Assembly (NCBI GenBank): GCA_016210005.1
Contig: JACQVA010000225.1
Location: forward strand, 1-38,900
Direction of reading: 5' to 3'
Length of the DNA stretch: 38,900 nucleotides
Origin: Deltaproteobacteria bacterium
GTDB lineage: Bacteria; Desulfobacterota; Binatia; HRBIN30; JACQVA1
A model generated the notes under the pieces. It was not told where the DNA came from. It saw only the letters and a program-made list of their open reading frames with translations, and ran no database searches. Shown piece after piece: positions 1-7,252 of the stretch (the stretch's first letter is position 1; each line of letters opens with the position of its first letter). Both the position numbers and the translations under genes were made by a program.

Positions 1-153
1 CGATCAGCTCGATCTTCCAGCTTGGCCGAAAAACCCTCCACGACCTTGCTCTTATGCTGCCACACCCGCGTTGCCAGCTGTGAGTTCACCCCAATGTACA
101 GCGTGCCGTTTCCGTTTGCTGGCCAGGATGTAAACGCAGAACTGCTTGTCCAT
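1..153 (-). pseudogene. GIY-YIG endonuclease fragment, frameshifted, cut by the window edge
   Basis: Read on the minus strand from an ATG at 153, the protein begins MDKQFCVYILASKR. After one extra A (the AAACGGAAACGG stretch near 105 to 117) it continues in another frame as NGTLYIGVNSQLATRVWQHK. Together these make the GIY-YIG nuclease N-terminus (VYIL, then LYIGV, then RVWQHK). The extra base breaks the frame, and sequence after EGFSAK no longer resembles the family, so I call it a pseudogene. The first ten bases of the coding region belong to the terminal inverted repeat, which carries a REP-like palindrome directly upstream. The rest of the gene lies outside the window. Confidence 0.7.
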
Positions 154-241
154 AGCGCCAAACGCCAAACTGGATTCCCGCTTTCGCGGGAATGACGGCC
201 ATAACACCGAACCACGTTACCCACAAATTTGTCGCGCACCC
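144..241. repeat. Left copy of terminal inverted repeat with REP-like palindrome
   Basis: These 98 bases reappear as their reverse complement at 38784 to 38900, identical except that the right copy has a 19-base tandem duplication. Inside lies a hairpin ATTCCCGC-TTTC-GCGGGAAT at 174 to 193, a palindrome type found dispersed in many proteobacterial genomes. Homology stops sharply at 241. Because the right copy runs to the last base of the window, the repeat may be longer than 98 bases. Confidence 0.9.
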
Positions 242-491
242 CCCAGAGTTCCACGTGGACCTCCGTTAGCGGCCTGGCCTTAAGGGAGTTGTCCACACGG
301 AGCGCCTAACGCCTCGGCCAAGACCAGGGCGAAACCGAGCGCTCCTCGCCACGAACGACTCGCCCCTGCGCGGTCACCTTTGACTGTGCGAACACCATGC
401 ACCGTCTCCCTCTCGCGGGGTTGTCAGTACTACGGTAACGCGCGGGCTACATCCCCACGCCGGGGGCTGCCTCGGTGTCTGCTCGTCGGCC
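242..491. other. Intergenic, nothing recognised
   Basis: This stretch separates the terminal repeat from gshB. I see no convincing open frame, RNA gene or hairpin with a U-tract in it. Short open frames that reach into it are on the gshB DNA in other frames and lack family features. Confidence 0.5.
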
Positions 492-1412
492 TCAGCGACG
501 GCGTGCTTTGCTCTCCAAGAAATCGACCAGCTCGCGTTCGATGTTGCTGCCGCTAACGGCATTGATCTGGCGCACGGCCGAGGGGCTGGTGACGTTGATT
601 TCGGTGAGGTAGCCGCCGATCACGTCGATGCCCGCCATCCACAGGCCGCGGCTGATCAAAGTCGGCGCGATGGCGTCGATGATTTCTTGATCACGGCGCG
701 TGATGCTGGTGGGTGCGACGATGGCTCCTTGGTGGATGTTGGCGAGCTGCAGCGGCCCGCGCGGTATCCGGTTCACCGCCCCCAGCGGGCGGCCGGCGAG
801 CACGAAGATGCGCTTATCGCCCTCGATGACCGCGTCGATGTACTGCTGCACCAGCACAAACTGGCCGCCGAGATCGGGCGGCACGGCTTCGGGGTCGGGC
901 AGAATCACGATGCCACGGCCGCTGCAGTCGGCCAGCGGTTTGAGGATCGAACGGCCGTGGCGGGCAACGAATTCCCGCATCCGCGCCCGCTCGTTGGTGA
1001 ATATCGAGGGCGGCGTGAAGGGGGCAAAGGCCAGCGGCAACAGCTTCTCGTTCACCAGGCGTAAAGAACTCGGCTCGTTGATCACCGGCACGCTGGCGGT
1101 GGCCCGCTCCAAGACGAACGTGGCGGCCAAATAGGCGGCATCGACCGGCGGGTCCTTGCGCATCAGCACGAGGTCGAAGTCCTCGAGCGGGCTGTCACCG
1201 AGGTCAGCGAGCCGGTAGAAGGGCCGCTCGGCCAGGTTCAGCGTAATGGCACGGGCGCGGGCGCAGGCGCGGGCGCCGTCGAGATACAGGTCGCCGATCG
1301 TGGTAATGGCGTTTTGGTGACCGCGGCGAGCGGCCTCCTCCATCATCAGTAGCGAGGTCTCGGTCTCTAAATTGAGGGTATCGAGCGGGTCGATGACATA
1401 GAGCAAGCGCAT
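492..1412 (-). CDS. gshB: Glutathione synthetase (ATP-grasp)
   Basis: 306 residues, near the usual GshB length of about 315. It catalyses ATP-dependent ligation of glycine to gamma-glutamylcysteine in the cytoplasm, the last step of glutathione synthesis. The N-terminus MRLLYVIDPLDTLN matches the family start (MDPI-like motif), followed by the LVLMRKDPP region, the ATP-grasp segment ILKPLADCSGRGI, and a C-terminal part with AGIDVIGGYLTEINVTSP that supplies Mg/ATP-binding residues. I start at the ATG at 1412 because AGGGAGACC lies just upstream and homology begins there; a longer frame from 1454 would add 14 unrelated residues. It is divergent from the receiver-kinase gene at 1584. A glutaredoxin at 12893 fits a glutathione-using cell. 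Confidence 0.93.
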   Translation of the reverse strand: MRLLYVIDPLDTLNLETETSLLMMEEAARRGHQNAITTIGDLYLDGARACARARAITLNLAERPFYRLADLGDSPLEDFDLVLMRKDPPVDAAYLAATFVLERATASVPVINEPSSLRLVNEKLLPLAFAPFTPPSIFTNERARMREFVARHGRSILKPLADCSGRGIVILPDPEAVPPDLGGQFVLVQQYIDAVIEGDKRIFVLAGRPLGAVNRIPRGPLQLANIHQGAIVAPTSITRRDQEIIDAIAPTLISRGLWMAGIDVIGGYLTEINVTSPSAVRQINAVSGSNIERELVDFLESKARRR

Positions 1413-1583
1413 GCGGTCTCCCTGGCTAGGCGTCGGGGCTGGATTGTACGGCATACACAGAGGCGGCGGAAGGACGTGGCGTGTCTAGTTGGCGGCGCAC
1501 GTCTGGGTGACTTTGCGGCATCCGGCTCTTGCTCGCACCAGCACGGTTCGCAGATAATTCGCGCCTACGCCGGGCAGACAGAC

Positions 1584-2750
1584 ATGGCGCCGCATACGGT
1601 ACTCGTGGTTGATGATGAGCCCGCCAGTCTGCGTGCGGTTCAGCGCGCGCTCAGCGCCGAGCATCGCGTGCTGCTGGCCAACAGCGGGCCGGAAGGCCTG
1701 CGTCTGCTGGCCGCCGAGCCCGTATCAATCATCATCGCCGACCACCGCATGCCGGAGATGACCGGCACCGAGTTCTTGGCGCGCTGCAGTGCTTTGTGTC
1801 CGGAGACGATTCGAATCCTGCTCACCGGTTACACCGACGTCGAGACGGTGATCGCTGCCATCAACGACGGCCAGGTCTACTACTATCTCACCAAGCCGTG
1901 GGCGCCGCACGAATTACAGCTGGTGGTGCGGCGCGGATTCGAGCGCTACCAAGCCGAGCAGGAGCGGCGCCGGCTGCTGCACGAACTCGAACAGGCGTGC
2001 GCCAAAGCGCGCCGTGAAGCCGAACAGAAGGGCCGCTTGTTGACCTTGGCGGCACACGAGCTGGGCACGCCGCTGCACGTGCTGCTCAACGCCCTCGATC
2101 TACTGGCGGCCGCCGATCTCCCGGAAGCGGCCGCAAACTGGCTGGAAACGGCCCAGCGCAACAGCGCCTGGCTGGCGCGCGGCCTGGCGCAAATGACGGC
2201 GGCCGCACGCGCCGGCAGCAACGGCTTGCGCTTGCATCGCACCGCGGTGCGGCTGCCGGCACTGTGGTCGGCGCTGCACGACGAGCTGCGGTCGCGGCTG
2301 GCGACTCGCGCCGTGGCGCTGGTGGCGGAGTTCCCCGGCGACTTGCCGGTGGTCGACGCCGACGAGCGCTGGCTGCGCCACGCTCTCGCCAGCCTGGTGT
2401 CGAACGCGGTGCGCTTCACTCCTGACGGCGGTCAGGTGTCGCTCCGGGCCGAGGTGGAAGCGGGCGCCGTTGCCCTGGCGGTGCGCGACAGCGGCATCGG
2501 CATAGCTCCGCAACACCTCGAAGAGATCTTCGAGCCCTTCTCGGCCGCCGGCGGCGACCCGTTCCTGCACATGTCCGGCTCGCTCGCCTTTGGTGCTCGC
2601 GGGCTCGGGCTGGGGCTGGCGATCACACGGGCCATCGTCGCGCAGCACGGCGGCAGCCTGCGTGTGGATAGCCGCCCGCAAGCGGGCAGTTGCTTCACCA
2701 TGGTGCTGCCGCTGCACGCCACAGGTGTGTCGGGCGCAAAAATTGAGTAA
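1584..2750 (+). CDS. Hybrid response regulator receiver / histidine kinase
   Basis: 388 residues. A receiver domain comes first (about 4 to 118; acidic pair D10-D11, phospho-acceptor D53 in IIADHRMP, K104 in YYYLTKPW), then a coiled linker, then a kinase core with H158 in LAAHELGTPLHVLL, an N box LVSNAVRFTPDG, and G boxes DSGIGIA and GLGLGLAI. No membrane segment or sensor domain is visible, so it is probably cytoplasmic and receives phosphate from another kinase. The REC part, with its YLTKPW ending, resembles receivers attached to RpfG-type phosphodiesterases. The start at 1584 places the receiver at the N-terminus; an in-frame extension to 1476 has no domain. The H box has HELGTPLH where HELRTPL is usual. 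Output partner unknown. Confidence 0.85.
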   Translation: MAPHTVLVVDDEPASLRAVQRALSAEHRVLLANSGPEGLRLLAAEPVSIIIADHRMPEMTGTEFLARCSALCPETIRILLTGYTDVETVIAAINDGQVYYYLTKPWAPHELQLVVRRGFERYQAEQERRRLLHELEQACAKARREAEQKGRLLTLAAHELGTPLHVLLNALDLLAAADLPEAAANWLETAQRNSAWLARGLAQMTAAARAGSNGLRLHRTAVRLPALWSALHDELRSRLATRAVALVAEFPGDLPVVDADERWLRHALASLVSNAVRFTPDGGQVSLRAEVEAGAVALAVRDSGIGIAPQHLEEIFEPFSAAGGDPFLHMSGSLAFGARGLGLGLAITRAIVAQHGGSLRVDSRPQAGSCFTMVLPLHATGVSGAKIE

Positions 2751-2760
2751 TATACCGCGC

Positions 2761-3084
2761 GTGACCAGCGCGGCGCGCAAAGAGATAGTGGCTCCCGACC
2801 TTCGCGGCGACACCCGCTGCGCGCATTGCGGCCGGGTCGTGAGGGAGACCGTGCATACGCGCACCGGCTACCGCGTCGATTACTACGAACTGCACACCGG
2901 GAGCGTGGAAGAAGCGACCTATCGCCGTGGTGAAGATGGCCCCGTGCAGGTCTACCAGCGCCTGCTGGTGCCGGAGCTGGTCATCACCTGTGCCGATTGT
3001 TATCGCCAGCCCGCAGTGCAGGACGAACGCGAGCAGCGTTTCCGCCCCGAGGCCTACGAGCCGGCCGAGGAGGCTTCGGCGTGA
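2761..3084 (+). CDS. Small zinc-ribbon-like protein of unknown function
   Basis: 107 residues from the GTG at 2761; a TTG at 2743 is an alternative start. Two CXXC pairs, CAHC near residue 20 and CADC near residue 78, probably bind one zinc. They are separated by a segment rich in Tyr, Arg and Glu, and the C-terminus is acidic. I do not recognise a named family. It starts 10 bases after the receiver-kinase gene and its TGA overlaps the GTG of the next gene, so it is probably co-translated with the DUF493 protein. In-frame codons upstream of 2761 lie inside the kinase gene and give no homologous residues. Confidence 0.65.
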   Translation: MTSAARKEIVAPDLRGDTRCAHCGRVVRETVHTRTGYRVDYYELHTGSVEEATYRRGEDGPVQVYQRLLVPELVITCADCYRQPAVQDEREQRFRPEAYEPAEEASA

Positions 3085-3344
3085 TCGACGAGGGCGTCCG
3101 CGGCTTCCCGTGCTTCTATACCTTCAAGGTGTTCGGCCGGCGCGACGACGCCTTTTGCGAGCGCGTGCGCGCCGTTGTCGCTGCCAGAGCCGGTGCCGTT
3201 GCCCTCGATAGCGTTAGAGTGCGCACCAGCGAGCACGGCAAGTACCTCTGCATTTCAATCCTCACCCACCTCCACAGCCGAGATCAGATGGAGTTGATTT
3301 ACGGCGACTTGCGCGCCGAACAGGATGTGTTGCTTTGCCTCTGA
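3081..3344 (+). CDS. DUF493 (YbeD-like) protein
   Basis: 87 residues, the same length as E. coli YbeD. The pattern matches DUF493: an N-terminal FPCFYTFKVFGR, a middle V-R-TSEHGKYLCISI strand, and a C-terminal helix followed by YGDLRAEQDVLLCL. The family has an ACT-like alpha/beta fold and is thought to be regulatory; its ligand is not settled. The GTG start overlaps the stop of the preceding zinc-ribbon gene (GTGA), which suggests translational coupling, and the MEMO1 gene starts 12 bases after its stop. The three genes probably share one transcript. Confidence 0.78.
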   Translation: MIDEGVRGFPCFYTFKVFGRRDDAFCERVRAVVAARAGAVALDSVRVRTSEHGKYLCISILTHLHSRDQMELIYGDLRAEQDVLLCL

Positions 3345-3356
3345 GCGGGGGCGGCG

Positions 3357-4217
3357 ATGAAACAGGTCAAGCAGTCACACCTGGCCGGCAACTGGTACGA
3401 AGGCAGCGCCAGCCGGCTCGAGCGTCAGATCAACGCATTACTGGAGGCGGCGGACCAGGGCGGGCCGCGAATGCGCGAGCAACCGCCGGTGGGGGTGGTG
3501 GTGCCGCACGCCGGCTATGTGTACTCGGGAGCAACCGCGGCGGTGGCCTACAGCTGCTTGCGTGCATGGCCTTATCGGCGGGCCGTGATCTTGGCGCCCA
3601 GTCACTTCGTCTATCTACACGGGGCGGCGACGCTGGCAGTGGATGCATTCGCCACGCCGCTGGGTGAGGTCGCCGTCGACCGCCCGGCGCAGGACGAGAA
3701 CTGCACACACCCGCTGGTGCAGGTTGATGATCGCGCCTACCGCCGGGAGCACGCGCTTGAAATCCAGCTACCGCTGCTGCAACGCGTGCTGCCACAGGCG
3801 GCGATCGTACCGCTGCTGTTGGGGACATTGGCGGCGGCTGATTTGGAGGAGTTCGCCGGCGTGCTGCAACGACTGGCGGGGCCGCACACTATCTTCATTG
3901 TGAGTTCGGACTTCACCCACTACGGAGCCCAGTTCGATTACTTGCCGTTCCCGGCTAACAACGCTGAGCAAGTGCGCGAGCGCTTGCGCGCCCTCGACCT
4001 CGGCGCCATCGAGCACGTCCTGGCCGGTGATCTCGCCGGCTTTCGCCAATACGTCGCCGACACCGGCATCACCATCTGCGGCCGGGTCCCGATCAGCACC
4101 TTCCTGGCCTGGCATGGCCGCGGCCCACGCGGACAGCTGTTGGCATACACCAGCTCGCTCGAACTGACCGGCGACTTCGAGCACAGCGTGAGTTACGCCG
4201 CCCTCGCCTTCGCCTGA
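3357..4217 (+). CDS. amrB: MEMO1 family protein (AmmeMemoRadiSam system protein B)
   Basis: 286 residues, full length for the family, with a good ribosome site (GCGGGGGCGGCG) before the ATG. Family motifs are PHAGYVYSG (H51), ILAPSHF (H83), EHALEIQLPLLQ, SSDFTHYG (H188) and TICGRVPI (C241). H51, H83 and C241 correspond to the residues reported to bind iron in human MEMO1, related to extradiol dioxygenases. In bacteria the gene commonly sits with an AMMECR1 protein (A) and a radical SAM enzyme, but neither is in this window. The reaction it performs is not known. It is the last gene of the 2761 to 4217 group and converges with the MFS gene. Confidence 0.88.
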   Translation: MKQVKQSHLAGNWYEGSASRLERQINALLEAADQGGPRMREQPPVGVVVPHAGYVYSGATAAVAYSCLRAWPYRRAVILAPSHFVYLHGAATLAVDAFATPLGEVAVDRPAQDENCTHPLVQVDDRAYRREHALEIQLPLLQRVLPQAAIVPLLLGTLAAADLEEFAGVLQRLAGPHTIFIVSSDFTHYGAQFDYLPFPANNAEQVRERLRALDLGAIEHVLAGDLAGFRQYVADTGITICGRVPISTFLAWHGRGPRGQLLAYTSSLELTGDFEHSVSYAALAFA

Positions 4218-4331
4218 CACTGCGACGCCGCCCCGGCCGTTCGCAGGAGCCCCCGCCACCAGCGCGCCCACCAGGTAGTGACGAAACGCGTAACCCCATC
4301 GTCTCGATAGGCTTGCCCTACCAGCCACCGG

Positions 4332-5615
4332 CTAGCCAGGAACCCGCTCGGCGGCGGCCCGTGCAATTTGGGCAGGATGCGGCAGCAGATAGACCGCCAC
4401 CGCCGCCGCCAGGAAGACGGCGACGTGGAGCATGAACGCCAGCTGATAATTCCCGCTCACGTCGTAAATCCGTCCCGTCAGCACCGGGCCGGCAGCGCCG
4501 CCCAGCGTGGCGGCAATCATGATCAGACCGAGAATTTTGCCGAAAGCGAGCAACCCGAAACACTCGCCGACCAGCAACGGAAACAGCACGGCGATACCAC
4601 CGAGCCCCATCCCGTAAGTCACCACGAACAGCGGCAGCGCCGCCGTTGACTCGATGCGCAAGAGTATCGCTGTACCCAGGCCGGAGAGCAGCAAGGCGGC
4701 CGTCAGAATTCCGCGCTTGCCCGCGCTGTCGGCGACGTAGCCGACGATGACGCGGCCGGCGACGCTAGCGCCGATCGTGATCCCCAGCGCCGCCGCGGCC
4801 GTTCCGCCCTCGAATCCCGCATCACGCAAGTGCGCAACGAAATGGCCGATGATCGACAACGACGCAAAGGTCCACAGGAAGTGCGCCAAGGCCAGGGTCC
4901 AAAATACGCTGGTCCGCAGCGCCTGCCCCAACTCAACTCCAGCACTGCCGCCCGTGGCGCCGTCGCTTGCCGCCGAGGCGTCGGTGTCGCCGTCCGGCAA
5001 GACCCCCATATCCGCGGGACGGCTGCGTACGACCGCCAGAACCACCGTCACCACCACCACCAAGATCAGTCCCCCCAATGTGCCGAAGGCCACGCGCCAT
5101 CCGAGCCGAGCGATGAGGAGCGCTGCCAGCGGCGCCATGACCAGACCGCCGAAGCCGATCCCGGTCAACGCGATGCCCATCGCCAGACCGCGCTTCTTGG
5201 TGAACCAGTTCGCAATCAGCGCCTGATTCGGAATCCAGGCCACGCAGGTGATCCCAACCGCCGCCAGTGCGTTGAGCACATAGAGCTGCCAGATGGAGCC
5301 GATGAGGCCGAACAGGGCGAAAGCCCCGCCCATGAGCAGAGCACCACCGGTCATCACCGTGCGCGAACCGTACTTGTCGATCCACATACCGACCAGCGGC
5401 GAGGTCAGCCCGCTCACGACCGCGGCGACCGCGCTGCCGGCCGCAATCGCCGCCCGGCTCCAACCGAAATGCTCCTGTAACGGCACCAGAAACACCGGCG
5501 GCGCATACAAACCGACCCCGACCGTGACGAACAGGACGAGAAACGAGCACGCGACAATCCACCAACCGTAGAAGGTACCGTCCCGCGCGATGGCCGTCTG
5601 CTGAGAAGTGTTCAT
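4332..5615 (-). CDS. MFS transporter, oxalate/formate antiporter-like
   Basis: 427 residues with about 12 predicted membrane helices in two bundles and a hydrophilic central loop (PDGDTDASAASDGATG, about residue 210). The N-terminus has GTFYGWWIVACSFLVLFVTVGVG, and the loop after helix 2 carries the MFS motif A variant GMWIDKYGSRTVM near residue 77. These features resemble the OFA and monocarboxylate porter groups, which move organic anions across the inner membrane. Substrate cannot be read from sequence. It stands alone, convergent with the MEMO1 gene and 228 bases from the receiver-LpxC gene. The ribosome site is weak (GGGTC). Confidence 0.82.
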   Translation of the reverse strand: MNTSQQTAIARDGTFYGWWIVACSFLVLFVTVGVGLYAPPVFLVPLQEHFGWSRAAIAAGSAVAAVVSGLTSPLVGMWIDKYGSRTVMTGGALLMGGAFALFGLIGSIWQLYVLNALAAVGITCVAWIPNQALIANWFTKKRGLAMGIALTGIGFGGLVMAPLAALLIARLGWRVAFGTLGGLILVVVVTVVLAVVRSRPADMGVLPDGDTDASAASDGATGGSAGVELGQALRTSVFWTLALAHFLWTFASLSIIGHFVAHLRDAGFEGGTAAAALGITIGASVAGRVIVGYVADSAGKRGILTAALLLSGLGTAILLRIESTAALPLFVVTYGMGLGGIAVLFPLLVGECFGLLAFGKILGLIMIAATLGGAAGPVLTGRIYDVSGNYQLAFMLHVAVFLAAAVAVYLLPHPAQIARAAAERVPG

Positions 5616-5843
5616 GACCCATGGTGCCTACTACGTGGCGGAGGCGGTGGGAAGCAGAAAGTGACCATTTCGGCCTCCACGAGCGCGCTTACCCACAAAA
5701 CGGCCTGGTGAGCACGAGAGGAAGCTCGCCGCGGCCGGGGCAGGCGCGGTTCAGCGTCCGCTCGCGGAATCCCGCGCGCCGGCGGGCTACTGCATAAGCC
5801 AGGATCGCACCCCGGCCGCGAGGTGGCCGCGGTGGTCGGGCTC

Positions 5844-7124
5844 CTACAGCTGCAACACCTTACGGATCTCGCGTAACAGGGCGATGTTGTCCGAGTGGCC
5901 GGTGCGGCGCGCGCTGACGAAGCCGCGCAGCGGCCGGCCCAACAAATAGAGATCACCCATGATGTCGAGAATCTTGTGGCGGGCGAACTCGTTGGGAAAA
6001 CGCAGGGCTGTGTTCACCACCTTTTCCTCATCGATCAAGATGCAGTTGTCCAAGCGCCCGCCGCTCGCCAAGCCCATCGACGCCAGCGCCTTCATGTCCT
6101 TGAGAAAGGCGAAGGTGCGCGCCGGCGCGATCTCATCGCGAAAGGCACTGGCGTCCTTGAGCACGAAGGTGTGCTCCTGGCGCCCCACCGGCGGCGGGTA
6201 TTCGAGGGTGTAGGCGACACCGAAGGTGTGCGCCGGCTCTATCCAGATGGCCTCGCCCTGCCCCGCGGGGTCGCCGGCCGCGATGCGGCGGTCGATCACG
6301 ATCGGCTCGACCGTGCCGGCTTGCTCTTCGAGGCCGACGCTCTCGATCAGCCGGCAGAACTCGCGCGCCGAGCCGTCCATCGCCGGCACCTCGTTGTGGA
6401 TCTTGATCAACAGGTTAGTGATGCCGTAGGCGTGCAGCGTCGCCAGCAGGTGCTCGACCGTCTTGACGGTGATGCCGCCGCGGTGAACGGTGGTGGCGTA
6501 GCCGGTGGAATCGACGTAGTCCAACAACGCCGGCACGTTTTCGTCCGACGACACGGTGGCGAAGACGATGCCGCTGCCGGGCGGCATCGGCTGCAAGATC
6601 AGGCCGGTCTTGCTGCCGGTGTGCAGGCCGTGGCCGCTGGCCACCACCCCGCGGCGCAGCGTGCGCTGGCGGCGCGCGCCGATTCCCAGCGCCGCCCCGT
6701 GGCCCGCGGCCTCATTCACCGGCAGTGAGTTGTCTCCCACCGGCGCCGATTGTCCGAGCGCCGCATGATGGTCGAGGGCACGAGTAACCACCCGCAGCAG
6801 CCCCTCGAGCGAGAACGGCTTCTCGATGAAGTCGAAGGCGCCCAGCTTGGTCGCTTTGACCGCGGTTTCGATGTTGCCGTGCCCGGAGATCATCACCACC
6901 TCGGGCGACTCGGGCTCGGCCCGTAACCGCTCGAGCAGCTCGATGCCGTCCATTTCCGGCATCCAGATATCGAGCAGCACCAGCTCCGGGCGCTCGTGCT
7001 GCAACACTGCCAGTGCCTGCCGGCCATCCTCCGCTTCCAGCACCCGCAACCCTTCGTCAGCCAACACGCCCCGGACCGCGGCGCGAATCTCGGCCTCGTC
7101 ATCCACCACCAACACCGTCGCCAT
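5844..7124 (-). CDS. lpxC: NtrX-like receiver domain fused to UDP-3-O-acyl-N-acetylglucosamine deacetylase
   Basis: 426 residues in one uninterrupted frame, about 120 longer than normal LpxC. Residues 3 to 118 are a receiver: D8-D9, phospho-acceptor D52 (LLDIWMPEMDG), S80 in VVMISGHGNIETAV, K102 in FIEKPF. This wording is typical of NtrX. After a Gly/Ala-rich linker, residues 152 to 426 are a complete LpxC, the zinc enzyme for the first committed step of lipid A synthesis. Active-site residues are present: E224-H225 (TVEHLLATLHAYG), NEVPAMDGSA, ARTFAF, H383 and D387 (RHKILDIMGDLYLLG) and H410 (GHSDNIALL). A near-perfect AAGGAGG lies before the ATG. An NtrY-type kinase gene ends 128 bases upstream on the same strand. 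The receiver keeps everything needed for phosphorylation, but the AAA+ and DNA-binding parts of NtrX are absent. Confidence 0.93.
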   Translation of the reverse strand: MATVLVVDDEAEIRAAVRGVLADEGLRVLEAEDGRQALAVLQHERPELVLLDIWMPEMDGIELLERLRAEPESPEVVMISGHGNIETAVKATKLGAFDFIEKPFSLEGLLRVVTRALDHHAALGQSAPVGDNSLPVNEAAGHGAALGIGARRQRTLRRGVVASGHGLHTGSKTGLILQPMPPGSGIVFATVSSDENVPALLDYVDSTGYATTVHRGGITVKTVEHLLATLHAYGITNLLIKIHNEVPAMDGSAREFCRLIESVGLEEQAGTVEPIVIDRRIAAGDPAGQGEAIWIEPAHTFGVAYTLEYPPPVGRQEHTFVLKDASAFRDEIAPARTFAFLKDMKALASMGLASGGRLDNCILIDEEKVVNTALRFPNEFARHKILDIMGDLYLLGRPLRGFVSARRTGHSDNIALLREIRKVLQL

Positions 7125-7252
7125 GCTTCCTCCTTAGCTACCCACGTGCGTTGTGAGCCTGCAGCAATCGACCGCCAAGCTACGCCCAGGCCAGTCTAGT
7201 GGATAGAGGCCGGCCCCGGCCCAGCTTCGGCGCCGGTCCGTGCATCCGGCCT

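Noticed and set aside
5616-5843. Gap between the MFS and receiver-LpxC genes examined for a riboswitch, tRNA or terminator
   Set aside because: Only direct GGCCGCG repeats were seen; no convincing structure or gene.
5895-6728. Long plus-strand open frame (277 codons)
   Set aside because: It lies wholly antisense to the receiver-LpxC gene, is rich in Arg/His/Asp from high-GC codon mirroring, and has no family features.
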